DNA of 64,000 nucleotides from Ahaetulla prasina (GCF_028640845.1 NC_080546.1:84154757-84218756); one strand, 5' to 3'; shown: positions 52,684 through 63,126, numbered from the stretch's first letter. Numbers and translations are program-made. The notes: a model not told the origin generated them from the letters alone.

Positions 52684-53263
52684 TGTTGGAAGAAATATCC
52701 ATCTGGTTCAGTTCCAAGCTGGGAAAAAGACACTGGAAACATGGAGGCTGCTCGGAAAGATGCTGGAGCAGAAGCACATGGGTGGTTCTGGGCAGCTGAC
52801 CATATAAAGTTGAGAGTGGGGGCTATTTGTACCTTCTCTTGGGCTTTGCACTTGAACTTCCTGTTCCTGTGCAAGAACATGTATTCTATTGGCTGTTGTC
52901 AGACTCCCATGGGGCCCTGTAGGGGTCATGTTTGTCAGAGCTAACATTGGCTGAAGTTTGGGTTAATGCAATGAAGGGGCTTGTTGTGCTATGTGGTGAG
53001 TTCTGCTGCTAGATGCTTTAAGCCTATTTTATGCCCTGGAGGGTCATGTCTTAATCTCATCACCCTGGAGCTGGAGGTTTTTTGTCTTGAAGATAGGCTG
53101 GCCCAGTCTTTCTTAATGGGCTCCAAATATCTGCTGGGGGCAGGGAGCTGCTTTCTGTCTTTAAAACATGTTTCTCCTTTAGGGGAAATATAGCATTCTG
53201 CCTTTTTAATGTTTCTCAAAATATTTCATTCTTTGAATGAAAGTGGGGGGGTATCTTCTCTCA
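52684..53263 (-). mobile_element. solo LTR (same family as 25331 and 44933)
   Basis: TGTTGGAAGAAATATCCATC at the left (its 3' end); the right end is diverged near ATCTTCTCTCA. Minus-strand CAACTTTATATGGTC is at the TATA position. 4-bp duplication AAGC (52680-52683, 53264-53267). 580 bp. Confidence 0.78.
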
Positions 53264-53397
53264 AAGCAAGTAAGAACCAGTGATGAGTTTGGAGAATGTT
53301 TTTTCCCCACATTCAAAGCCAGAGCAGAATTAAGAATGAATGCATGTGAGTATCAGGACACCAAATGGAGTAAGTTGCAAATTCATGCATGCACCTG

Positions 53398-53650
53398 GCC
53401 AAGGGCCTCTGGTGGCTCAGCAGACTAAGTCTGTCTGTTATTAACACAGCTGCTTGCAATTACTGCAAGTTCAAGTCCCATCAGGCCCAAGGTTGACTCA
53501 GCCTTCCATCCTTTATAAGGTAGGTAAAACGAGGACCCAGATTGTTGGGAGCAATAAGTTGACTTTGTATATAGTATACAAATGGATGAAGACTATTGCT
53601 TAACACAGTGTGAGTCTTCGGAGAAGGGCAGGATATAAATTCAAATTTAA
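53398..53650 (+). mobile_element. tRNA SINE, third family
   Basis: GGGCCTCTGGTGGCTCAGCAG, GCAAGTTCAAGTCCCATCAGG, GAGGACCCAGATTGTTGGGA, tail GAGTCTTCGGAGAAGGGCAGG. Confidence 0.82.
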
Positions 53651-53651
53651 A

Positions 53652-54026
53652 AAAATGGTGGGATTGAAATAATTTAACAACTGGTTCTCTGCCCTAATGA
53701 CCAGCTGGGGAGGCATTGTTTGGTGGTCATGTGACCATGTGGGCATGGCCAACTCAACATCACTCACGTCGATGGGCGCTTCACCTTAGCTGTTACAATG
53801 TAATAAGGGTTAACCAGAGAGGCAGTTTCTGTAAGCAGGACAATAAAGATTAGGCTAGAAACACCTCCAGAATGTTCCTTCCTGCCTTCCTTACAGGATT
53901 AGCCCTGTAAAGTGGAAAAAAACAAAACAAAATAAGATTTCTTCCACCGACCGGTTCTCCAAACTGCTTAGAAAGTTAACAACCGGTTCTCCCGAATAGG
54001 TGCGAACTGGCTGAATCCCACCACTG
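53652..54026. mobile_element. hAT-like MITE (GGTGGGATTGAAATAATTT)
   Basis: The left terminus abuts the SINE tail; right end CTGGCTGAATCCCACCACTG. Interior ACCGGTTCTCC occurs near both ends. Target duplication lost on the left. Confidence 0.6.
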
Positions 54027-54410
54027 CACTTGGCTCATGGGGATAGATTTATCTGGGGTCCTCTAGTCCAGAAGGGTAATTCTGGACCAGAGTAGTAATA
54101 CTTGTGATGCAGAATTAATTGAGAGGTGCTCTTTGGGGTGTTTTACACATGGGGGGTAGGGGTGCTTTTCTATCACATCGGCTTTGAAATCCATCTAGAT
54201 CTGGGGCACGAAAAAACTGCCTTTTCAAAAGAAGGTCACATAGATCTCCAGCTAGTGTAAATTCAAACTGCTGGGTTGCATGACATGGTGCAATTTAAAT
54301 AGTTTTAAACCTGGATGTAATACCACTCAAAAATAATGATGTACGCTTAAATAATTTACAAGAAAATACTTCAATGGTATTTAATTAGTCTCTCTCTTAT
54401 TCTTCTACTG
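54027..54410. other. intron, nothing recognised
   Basis: No supported feature. Confidence 0.4.
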
Positions 54411-54500
54411 CAGGGGTGGGAAACACTCACCCACACTGGCTCAGGGATTCTGGGAATTGAAGTCCACAGGTCATAAAGGGGCCATAGTTGTTCACCCCTG
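54411..54500. mobile_element. 90-bp hAT-6-like MITE
   Basis: CAGGGGTGGGAAACACTCAC ... TAGTTGTTCACCCCTG with a perfect 8-bp duplication TTCTACTG (54403-54410, 54501-54508). Its core GGGATTCTGGGAATTGAAGTCC links it to the palindromic family. Confidence 0.9.
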
Positions 54501-54508
54501 TTCTACTG

Positions 54509-54777
54509 GGTGGCCATGAACGTTTGCCCTTCAGATATTTTACCCTAAAGGCACCTGGTTGTATGCTAAAAGATAACCATCGTTTAGGCGTATGCAAATC
54601 AGCCAAAATATTTCCAGATTTGAAGCTTATGCTCTAAATGTTAATTTCATTTAATCTGAGCTTGCCACTGACTTTGATCCCCCAAATTAATCTTTAGGAA
54701 GTTCAACTCTTCTGATGTAGATTTCCCACTTGAGTTGCCAATTTGCTGAGAGGCCCTGCTCTTACGAACAAGTTCTT

Positions 54778-54832
<55 letters not shown>

Positions 54833-55009
54833 TTTCAGGGCCTTTCAAAGGTCCTTGAATCCTTCAGCTGCATCATGTAATCACACTGCTTAACTTCTCC
54901 TCGGGATATCACCTAAGTCTACCATTTTCATGACTAACAAGGAGAGGCAGGGCACTTTCAGCATTTTGTTAGGAATCTCCATTGATTGACTCAGTAAGCT
55001 CAAACTGCC
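54509..55009. other. intron with (CT)n
   Basis: (CT)n at 54782-54828. Otherwise unique-looking. Confidence 0.5.
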
Positions 55010-55625
55010 CAAGGAGCTGCTGATCCAGTTCTACAGAGGAATTATTGAGTCTGTCATTTGCACCTCTATAACTGTCTGGTTCGGTTCTGCAACCCAACAA
55101 GAAAAACACAGACTTCAGAGGATAATTAGAACTGCAGAAAAAATAATTGCTACCAACCTGCCTTCCATTGAGGACCTGTATACTGCATGAGTCACAAAGA
55201 GGGCTGTGAAAATATTTACAGATCCCTCACATCCAGGACATAAACTGTTTCAACTCCTACCCTCAAAACGACGCTATAGAGCACTGCACACCAGAACAAC
55301 TAGACACAAGAACAGTTTTTTCCCGAAGGCCATCACTCTGCTAAACAATTAATTCCCTCAACACTTTCAAACTATTTACTAAATCTGCACTACTATTAAT
55401 CTTCTCATCGTTCCCATCACCAATCTCTTTCCACTTATGACTGTATGACTGTAACTTTGTTGCTGGCAATCCTTATGATTTATATTGATATATTGACCAT
55501 CATTTGTGTTGTAAATGTTGTACCTTGATGAACGTATCTTTTATTTTATGTACACTGAGAGCATCTGCACCAAGACAAATTCCTTGTGTGTCCAATCACA
55601 CTTGGCCAATAAAAATTCTATTCTA
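55010..55625 (+). mobile_element. LINE-C 3' region with ATTCT tail
   Basis: Translation gives ELLIQFYRGIIESVICTSIT, GSATQQEKHRLQRIIRTAEK, FQLLPSKRRYRALHTRTTRH and SFFPKAITLLNN, with one stop. The 3' UTR ends CCAATAAAAATTCTATTCTA. Confidence 0.88.
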
Positions 55626-55631
55626 TTCTAT

Positions 55632-56112
55632 TCAAAAAGATCTGATTTTTGGAGAAGGAGAAGGAAAGGGAGAGGGAGTGGAAACGGGAGTGGGAGCAGG
55701 AGCAAGAAAAGGAAGGAGAAAAAAACCTTCAGAATTTGTGGGTGCTCCATCACTGGAAATTTTAAGAAGAGATTGGGTTGATTGGCCATTAAAAAATCTG
55801 ATTTGTGTAAGAGAAGGAGAAGGAGAAGGAGGAGAAGGAGAGGGAGAAGGAGCAGCGGAAGGAAAAGGAGAAGAAACCTTTAGAATTTGTGGGTGCTTCA
55901 GCACTGAAGTTTTAAAAAAAGATTGGGCTGATTGACCATTAAAAAATCTGATTTGTGTAGAGAAGGAAGAGAAAGAGAGAGAGCGGGAACAAGAGAAGGA
56001 GGAGGAGGAGGAGAAGGAGAAGGAGAAGGAGAAGGAGAAGGAGAAGGAGAAGGAGAAGGAGAAGGAACCTTCAGAATTTGTGGGTGCTCCAGCATTGGAG
56101 GTTTTTAAGAGC
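55632..56112. repeat. purine-rich minisatellite built from a CR1 tail segment
   Basis: Three units, each a GAAGGAGA-type purine tract followed by AGAATTTGTGGGTGCT, then CACTGGAA, AAGAGATTGGG and CCATTAAAAAATCTGATTT. The AGAATTTGTG anchors are at 55731, 55882 and 56073. The non-purine part is CR1 3' sequence. The purine tract has expanded differently in each unit. Confidence 0.85.
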
Positions 56113-56206
56113 TTGGGCAGACATTTACCCAAAATGCTATAGATCTCCTGCTTCAGCAGGGGGTTGTACTAGATGACTTCCCAAATCCTTTCCAACACTT
56201 TTATTC
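56073..56206 (+). mobile_element. CR1 LINE 3' end
   Basis: AGAATTTGTGGGTGCTCCAGC to GGGGTTGTACTAGATGAC and ATCCTTTCCAACACTTTTATTC, the ordinary CR1 terminus after the last minisatellite unit. Confidence 0.8.
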
Positions 56207-57011
56207 TGAGTTCTATAGAAGTCCCATTAACCCAAGCAACTCTTCACGAATTACATTATCAGCCCCAGAAAAAAAAAACAAAAAAACTTGGGCCAACCCA
56301 GAGTTGGTCACGTTGTCAGGTTTTCTTCTTTTCACGCACATTTGAAAAGAAAGAATACTGTTCCTCGGGGTGGAACCTAATGAGCCTTACTGAAATGATG
56401 GCAGTTCCCCTTATTAGAAACTGCAAAGCTTACTTTGAATGGTGCGAATCTCTACAGAGTGTAATTACGCTTAATGGCCCTCAGTTTGCCTGTCAGTAAT
56501 TTGCAGAGTCTACGGCGTCAGCAGTTTCTGAAGCAATTGCATCCTCAGCATGTCACAGCCAGCTTAAAGATTAGAAACCAGACCTGCTGCCAGAAGAGCC
56601 AAGGAACCATTAAAAAAAAAAAGGCCACAAAGAAGCCGAAGCCAAGCGTAGGAGAAGAAGGATGCTGAAGAACGCCAGATGCCATCACTGGCAGCCTGGT
56701 TCCTCAGCATCTCACATCAGAGCGTAAATGAAGTCAGACGCCCGTGCAAATGAACTGGGGAGCAAAAAACAGACTGGTTTTCAACACACGAGACAACCGA
56801 GATGATGATGCCCAACTCAACCTACAAGGAGAACGGAATGAGGGGGTCCTTGGTGCTCTCTGAACTTGCTTGGTTTTCCCACAAACATTTAATTACCCTA
56901 ACTAGGTGACATCATCGGTGCTGATGATGTTACTGTCAGTGTTCCAGAATCTGCCTGGACCACAAGTGGCTTATTCGGGTCTGGATGCTGGAGGATCGGT
57001 TCCATTGCGAA
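56207..57011. other. low-repeat intron block
   Basis: Unique-looking; 56380-56520 is balanced and repeat-free, a conserved-element candidate. The plus frame 56474-56668 is short and matches nothing I know. Confidence 0.45.
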
Positions 57012-57268
57012 TAAGCTGGTGGCTCAGACTGGTAAGACAGTCTGTTATTAACACAGCTGCCTGCAATTATTGCAGGTTCAAGCCCCACCAGGCCCAAGGT
57101 TGACTCAGCCTTCCATCCTTTATAAGGTAGGTAAAATGAGGACCCAGATTGTGGGGGCAATAAATTGACTTTGTATATAATATACAAATGGATGAAGACT
57201 ATTGCTTAACACAGTGTAAGCCGCCCTGGGTCTTCGGAGAAGGGCGGGATAAAAATGCAAATAAAAAA
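57012..57268 (+). mobile_element. tRNA SINE, third family
   Basis: GCTGGTGGCTCAGACTGGTA, GCAGGTTCAAGCCCCACC, GAGGACCCAGATTGTGGGGG, tail AAGCCGCCCTGGGTCTTCGG and an A run, abutting the Gypsy fragment. Confidence 0.85.
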
Positions 57269-57270
57269 AA

Positions 57271-57600
57271 AGTGTTTTAGTTGTTCGAAGGATTTCTGAC
57301 AGTTCATCATCCAAGCTAGGGGTTGGCTGGGTTTCGGCTTGCCAGGAGATGGACCAGTTTTTAGCAGTTCCGTTAAGGGGAGAGCAACCTCCGCGAAAGA
57401 AGGGATGAATTGCCTGTAAAAATTCGCAAATCCCGGCAAACTTTGAAGCTGTTTACATGTTCGTAGGGATTGCCAGTCTAACACCACCCTCACCTTCCCT
57501 GGGTCCATTTCGATTCCCTGGTTCGACACCTGGAAGCCCAGGTAGTCCAAGGACTCTTTATGGAACTCGCATTTTGATAGCTTCACATACAGTCTTCACA
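57271..57600 (-). mobile_element. Gypsy (Ty3) pol fragment: RT end / RNase H start
   Basis: The minus frame reads KLSKCEFHKESLDYLGFQVS, GIEMDPGKVRVVLDWQ, KQLQSLPGFANFYRQFIPSF and ALPLTELLK, the conserved RT thumb/connection region of Ty3/Gypsy Pol. The sequence is cut by the SINE at its 3' side and ends at about 57600. It is the only internal Gypsy coding sequence in the window. Confidence 0.9.
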
Positions 57601-57634
57601 TACTAGGCCAAAGGCTTCCACACGCTGCCAGTTA

Positions 57635-57900
57635 TCATGTTTCTCTGAAAATAAGACTGGATCTTAAATATTTTTTTATTATTATTATTTATTATTATTT
57701 TTGTTCCAAAAGACGCATTGGGACTTATTTTCTGATTAAGTCTTATTTTCAGGGAAATACGGTACTAAATGTATCCATCTGGTTGATGATCCTAACTAGG
57801 GCTTATTTTTGGGGTAGGTCTTATATTACAAGAATCTGGAAAAATCATGCTCAGGCTTATTTTTGGGTTGGGTCTGGGTCTTGTTTTCAGGGAAACATGG
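57635..57900. mobile_element. TA-flanked MITE, dimer-like
   Basis: TCATGTTTCTCTGAAAATAAGAC starts and TTTTCAGGGAAACATGG ends it, with TA flanks. An extra internal terminus CTTATTTTCAGGGAAATACGG followed by TA lies at 57741-57764, so two elements appear fused. Confidence 0.65.
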
Positions 57901-58004
57901 TATCTAGTTAAGGTAACGAAATGTGAGCAAGAAGGGGGGAAAAAAACCTCAGAGAGCACCAAGGACCCCTCATTCCAACCTTGAGCTACAAATACTCTCC
58001 TTTA

Positions 58005-58117
58005 TTGATAGAATAGAATAAAATACTTTATTTGGCCAAGTGTGACTAGGCACCCAAGGAATATGATTCAGAAGCTCTCAGCAAATCATCATCATCGTTG
58101 TCGTCGTCGTCGTCGTC
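58005..58117 (-). mobile_element. LINE-C tail fragment plus (ATC)n/(TCG)n
   Basis: GATAGAATAGAATAAAATACTT and GGCCAAGTGTGACTAGGCAC are the reversed LINE-C 3' end. ATC and GTC triplets follow at 58085-58117. Confidence 0.75.
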
Positions 58118-58165
58118 ACACCAGTAAGAGAGGGACTAAAGAATATAATAAAAAGGATAATAATC

Positions 58166-58235
58166 TTCCAGTCCAACCCCCTGTTAAGGTAGGAAACCCG
58201 ACATCATTTCAGACAAATGGTTGTCCAATCTCTTC
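58166..58235 (-). mobile_element. CR1 fragment (reverse)
   Basis: CCAGTCCAACCCCCTG and ATTTCAGACAAATGGTTGTC; it forms an inverted repeat with the plus-strand CR1 at 58250-58290. Confidence 0.82.
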
Positions 58236-58297
58236 TTAAAAACACTGGAGGTTTTTAATAAGAGATTGGATAACCATTTGTCTGAAATGGTATAGGG

Positions 58298-58696
58298 CTG
58301 TGATGGCGAACCTACCGTATCTGTGGGCATGCGAGTGTTGCCCTAGCTCAGCTCCAATGCGCATTCACGCTCCGGCCAGCTGAATTTCAGGTCTTCTGGG
58401 CCCACTGGAAGTCAGGAAATGGGCCATTTCCAGCCTCCGGGGTGGGGGGAAGTCCGTTTTCGCCCTCCCCAGGCTCCAAGAAAGCCTCTGGAGTCTGGGG
58501 AGGGTGAAAAATGGGCCTACCGGGTCCAGCATGCCATCACATCCCAAAAGCAGGGGGAGAATGGGAAGCTCATGCACGCATGTGCAGGGGGCGGGGCACA
58601 TTGAATTATGGGTGTGGCCATGTGCGCATGCACGCGACTCCCCACGCCCTCCCAGCACTTTTGGCACCCAATGGCAAAAAAGGTTAGCCATCACTG
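58298..58696. mobile_element. hAT-4 MITE, complete
   Basis: CTGTGATGGCGAACCTACCG ... AAAAAGGTTAGCCATCACTG with perfect 8-bp duplication GTATAGGG (58290-58297, 58697-58704). 399 bp. Confidence 0.93.
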
Positions 58697-58729
58697 GTAT
58701 AGGGTTTCCTGCCTAAGCATAGAATAGAC

Positions 58730-58844
58730 CAGGGGTCTCCAACCTTGTGCAACTTTAAGCCTGGCGGACTTCAACTTTTCTGGCTGGGGAATTCTGGGAG
58801 TTGAAGTTCGCCAGGCTTAAAGTTGCCACGGTTGGAGACCCCTG
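58730..58844. mobile_element. hAT-6 palindromic MITE
   Basis: CAGGGGTCTCCAACCTTGTGC ... CACGGTTGGAGACCCCTG, 115 bp; flanks GAATAGAC and GAGTAGAC (7 of 8). Confidence 0.9.
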
Positions 58845-58880
58845 GAGTAGACAACCTCCAAGGTCCTTTCCAACTCTGTT

Positions 58881-58946
58881 ATTCTATTCTATTCTATTCT
58901 ATTCTATTCTATTCTATTCTATTCTATTCTATTCTATTCTATTCTT
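58881..58946. repeat. (ATTCT)n
   Basis: Pentanucleotide array continuing the CR1 tail. Confidence 0.97.
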
Positions 58947-59591
58947 AATATTACAGACATAGTAGGTCGGTAAATACGCATAGACATAAGATGGCGCTGT
59001 GAGAATTAGCTGTTCAGCAGACTTATGGCACGAGAAGAAGAAAAAATTATCTGTGTCTAGTTGTTTTGACGTTTAAGGCCCCTATAGTGCTGTTCCATGG
59101 AGAGATTATCTGTGGATTTGATAAAAGTAGGACAGTAACCAGGTTTTGCCATTTTTGTTGATTTTTACAAATGCTGGTTTGGTCACCGAGGTTCCCCTAG
59201 AATGACATCTCTTCACTCTATTCTTTTTGTTTGTTTGTTTGTTTGGAAAATGTTAACGTAGTAGTAGTATAAAAGGTCAACTTTTTTATACTACTGCCCA
59301 CTTTTGTATCTCTGTTAGTAGTAAAATTTTCTAACCACCCACCGGTTCCACAGTAATGTGCCGTGTATCATCGTCTGCGCATGCCTCTCGCGTATCATGG
59401 ATTGGGTTTGTGGGGGGGCGCCGGCTACCAGCTCTGCTTGTTTGTTACAGCTGGGTGTTGTGGGGGGAGATGCGCGAGCTATTCTGGGACGAGGCTCTTT
59501 TGTTCGCGGTCGCACTATAAGAGATTTCTTGGCATTGTTATGAGGATGACTTTATGTTGCCTTCTTTTGGGCTCAAGGTTTGGGTTTTGAG
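58947..59591. other. intron with a GC-rich hAT-like patch
   Basis: (GTTT)n at 59227-59243. ACCACCCACCGGTTCC at 59334-59349 hints at another eroded MITE. No supported gene. Confidence 0.4.
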
Positions 59592-60420
59592 CAGTGGTAA
59601 AATTCAAAAATTTTAGTACCGGTTCTGTGGGTGTGGCTTGTGAGCGTGGCATGGCTTGTGGGCATGGCTTGGTGGGTGTGGCAGGGGAAGGATACTGTAA
59701 AATCTCCATTCCCACCCCACTCCTGAGGGAAGGATATTGCAGAATCTCCATTCCCTCCCCACTCCTGGGGGAAGGATATTGCAAAATCTCCATTCCCACC
59801 CCACTCTAAGGCCAGCCAGAGGTGGTATATTTGCTGGTTCTCCAAACTACTCAAAATTTCTGCTACCGGATTTTTTTTTTTTTAATTTTGTCACAACATT
59901 ATATACAAGCACATACAATGAAAGGAAACAATAGGACAGGAACGGTGGGCACTTTTGTGCACTTATGCATGCCCCTTATAGTCCTCTTAGAAATGGGGTA
60001 AGGTCAATGGTAGACAGTTTTTGGTTAAAGCTTTTGGGAGTTTGAGAAGAGACCACAGAGTCAGGTAGTGTATTCCAAGCATTAACAACTCTGTTACAAA
60101 AGTCATATTTTCTGCAATCAAGATTGAAGCGGTTAACATTAAGTTTGAATCTATTGTTTGCTCTTGTATTATTGCGATTGAAGCTGAAGTAGTCTTTAAC
60201 AGGAAGGACATTGCAATAGATGATTCTCTGTGTTAAACACAGGTCATGTCGGAGTCGGCGGAGTTCTAAATTTTCTAATCCCAGGATTTCAAGTCTGGAG
60301 GTATAAGGTATTTTGTTGTTTACAGAGGAGCGGAGAACTCTTCTTGTAAAATAATTCTGGACTCGTTCAATTGTATTAATGTCTCCAGAACCTGTCAGAA
60401 CCTGCTGAATTTCACCCCTG
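59592..60420. mobile_element. hAT-1 MITE split by LINE-B
   Basis: CAGTGGTAAAATTCAAAAAT ... GCTGAATTTCACCCCTG; flanks GTTTTGAG and ACTTTGAG (6 of 8). Here the GGAAGGATA-TCCATTCCC unit occurs three times rather than two. The text breaks at GCTACCGG and resumes at TCTCCAGAACC. Confidence 0.8.
59869..60381 (-). mobile_element. LINE-B 3' region inserted in hAT-1
   Basis: A T-run then AATTTTGTCACAACATTATA (3' end reversed), CATGCCCCTTATAGTCC, then the reversed C-terminus. 5'-truncated at GTTCAATTGTATTAATG. Confidence 0.87.
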
Positions 60421-60479
60421 ACTTTGAGTTAGAGTTAAGGGTTTGAAGAAATAGAAGACCATTAAGTCTTTTGAAATTT

Positions 60480-60785
60480 CATGTTAGAGAAAGCTTGTTA
60501 GAATACCATGGGTGGCTAAGAAAATGAACAAAGAGATCATCAAGCAAATAACCCCAAAGTTCTCACTTGAGGCATAAATGACCAATCTCAAATTCTTTTA
60601 CTTCAGACACATTTTGAGAAGTTCTAGATCCATAGAGAGGTCTCTGAGAAGGTTGAAGAGAGAACAACCAGCAACAAGATCTATGGAGTCAGTTACAGAA
60701 GTAATGAATGCAGTTAGAAGACCAAGTTAGGAACAGATTCTTATGGAAAACTCTATGTGGTCTCAAAGAGTTGACTTGATGGCAC
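60480..60785 (+). mobile_element. RTE/Bov-B-type LINE 3' end, old
   Basis: Plus-strand text includes TTCAGACACATTTTGAGAAG, ACAAGATCTATGGAGTCAG and CAAAGAGTTGACTTGATGGC, the pattern of RTE ORF2 ends (RHI...RSL.RLK...SVTEVM). Diverged, with stops. Confidence 0.6.
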
Positions 60786-60786
60786 A

Positions 60787-60838
60787 TAAACATTGTCCTT
60801 CCTTCCTTCCTTCCTTCCTTCCTTCCTTCCTTCCTTCC
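60787..60838. repeat. (CCTT)n
   Basis: About 12 tetranucleotide units after the RTE-like tail. Confidence 0.97.
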
Positions 60839-61156
60839 CAGTCTAACCTCCATTTCCAGGTGGTCTCCCATGCAACACTAACCAGAATGAGCATGCTTAG
60901 CTTCAGAGACCAGCCAAGCTTAATGCTGCCATCTGCTGATGTTATCATATATCACTTCTTGGGCAAATGAAGGTCTATTGAATAGCCAAATAATGATACT
61001 TCTAAGATTTGTTGAACAATATCAGGATGGTAAGAAAATGGATACAACTAAATAGGATATAGATATAGAATTTTGGGAAAGGATCAGACAATTTGTCCAG
61101 TTCTCCTATCCCCATTGAATATGTTGCTCCTTGAATTCATTACTCCTTGAATTTCA
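60839..61156. other. intron gap
   Basis: Nothing recognised. Confidence 0.4.
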
Positions 61157-62350
61157 TTATAATGTCTTGGTAAGACCACACCTGGAATACGCCATCTAGT
61201 TTTGGTCAACACAATATAAAAAAGATGTTGAGACTCTAGAAAAAGTGCAGAGAAGAGTAACAAAGATGATTAGGAGAGTGGTGGCTAAAGCATACAAAGA
61301 AAGGTTGCAGGAATTGGGTATATCTAGTCTTGTGAAAAGAAGGACTAGGGATGAAATAACCAGCTCATCTGTCTGGAACCCACACTGCATATCAGACATA
61401 AATACAATCGAGAGAGTCCAGAGATATTTCACAAGATGAGTCCTCCACTCCTCTTCTTGCAACAAAATACCTCATGCCACCAGACTTGAAATTTTGGGCT
61501 TAGACAACTTAGAACTTTGCTGTCTTCAGTCTGACCTAAGCATAGTACATAAAATCATCTGCTACAATGCCCTACCAGCCAATGAATACTTCAGCTTCAA
61601 CCAAAACAATACAAGAGCACACAATAGATACAAACTCATGGTAAACCGATCCAAACTAGACTGCAGAAAATACGACTTCAGTAACAGAGTGGTCAACGCC
61701 TGGAATGCACTACCTGACTCTGTGGTTTCTTCCCCAAATCCCCAAAACTTTAACCTTAGACTGTCTTACTGTAGATCTCACCCTATTCCTAAGGGGTCTG
61801 TAAGGGGCGTGCATAAGTGCACCAGCGTGCCTACCATCCCTGTCCTAATGTTTTCTTTTATTCATATCCTTTACATGTATTTATAATTATGTTTATACTT
61901 GTATCTGTCATAAAATACATGCTTGATGAAATAAATAAATAAAATAAATTAATGTAATAAAATAATAAATAAATAAAATAAATTAATGAAATGAAATAAT
62001 AAATGAATGAATGAATGAATGAATGAATGAATAAATAAATAAATAAATAAAAGTTGAAGAGTTGCCACAACGAAGAAGGGGTCAAGCTATTCTCCAAAGC
62101 ATCTGAAGGCAGGATGAGAAGCAATGGGGGGGGGGGGGGAAGACTAACCAAGGAGAGAAACAACCTACAGTAGAACTGAGGAGAAATTTCCTGACAAGGA
62201 GAACAATAAACCAGCTAGCCTTCCAAAATTGTGAGTACTCCATTAGTGGAGTCTTTAAGAAAAGATTGGACAGGAAAAATTGGATCCAGATAAATATCTT
62301 GCTTGTTCAAGGGATTGGACTACAAGGTCCTTTCCAACTCTGTTGTTCTG
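61157..62350 (+). mobile_element. CR1 LINE split by LINE-B
   Basis: First part 61157-61345 (TTGGTAAGACCACACCTGGA, AAGAAGGACTAGGG). Second part 62050-62350 (GAGTTGCCACAACGAAG, ATTGGACTACAAGGTCC, CAACTCTGTTGTTCTG). Confidence 0.88.
61346..62049 (+). mobile_element. LINE-B 3' region with (AAAT)/(AATG) tail
   Basis: Translation gives SSVWNPHCISDINTIERVQR, LEILGLDNLELCCLQSDLS and RYKLMVNRSKLDCRKYDFSN. One frameshift near 61770. Tail of AAAT and GAAT repeats at 61930-62050. Confidence 0.9.
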
Positions 62351-62879
62351 TTACTGTTCAGAAGACTGAAAACCTGGGCCAAATTCATGTTTTGCTTCCC
62401 GTTCTTCAGAAGCGCAGCAAATGTGTTGCAAGAGTGCAGATATCTATCAGATGTCTGTACATTTTGGCTGGATCTTTTCTGGAAGTGGACACACCTTCAT
62501 ATTTTACCGGCTTAGTCAGTTCCACAAGGACTAGGTTCTGTTCATGGGGTGGGAAGGAATTTCCACCAATAAAACAAGACTGGGATCTGCCAAGTTTTCT
62601 CTCAACCTTCCGATTACTCCCGTTCAGCTTTCTTAATTCTGTGTTCTTCCCACATGCTCCTGTTTATTAGAAACAGTTACTGAAGGGGGTTCTCTCTCGG
62701 TGACGTCTGATTATATTGTGAAAGGCAGAGGAGGAGGAGGAGGAGAGAGAAAAATTAATCTAGGGGGATTTGAGGCTTCAGCTTGAAAATGTATACACGC
62801 AAAACTTTTCTGCTGATGTAACAATAAACTTTTGTGTTGCTATAAGAATTGGATTGATAGGCTGCTGGGCAGAGGTGAG
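62351..62879. other. intron, nothing recognised
   Basis: A plus-strand frame (62266-62670) begins in the CR1 tail and matches no protein I know. (GGA)n at 62730-62742. Confidence 0.45.
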
Positions 62880-63126
62880 TTTCACATATTTTTACCACTG
62901 ATTTGCCGCGCACGTGCTCACTTCACGTGCATGTGCACCTTTTGCTCATGCGCCCGGTTTTGTGCGCATGCACTTTGCTCATGTGTGCACCTTCTGTGCA
63001 TGCTCCCAGCTTTGAAAACGTGGCTAAAATAAGACTGCATAGCGCTGGAGCGGATGAGCAGGCTCACCTGCGGTCTCTGCTACCAGTTCTCCCAAACCGG
63101 TCTGAACCACATGAATACCACCACTG
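62880..63126. mobile_element. hAT-3 MITE, complete
   Basis: CAGAGGTGAGTTTCACATATT ... CATGAATACCACCACTG, 247 bp, perfect 8-bp duplication CTGCTGGG (62872-62879, 63127-63134). Confidence 0.93.

Larger units (their letters stand above)
58236..58870 (+). mobile_element. CR1 LINE 3' end carrying two hAT MITEs
   Basis: AAAACACTGGAGGTTTTTAA, AACCATTTGTCTGAAATGG, then MITE, TTTCCTGCCTAAGCA, then MITE, CAACCTCCAAGGTCC, leading into (ATTCT)n. Confidence 0.85.

Noticed and set aside
55632..56132. 166-codon minus-strand Ser/Phe-rich frame
   Set aside because: Product of the purine minisatellite.
62266..62670. 134-codon plus-strand frame as an exon
   Set aside because: Starts within a CR1 tail, no recognised domain, and no convincing splice sites.
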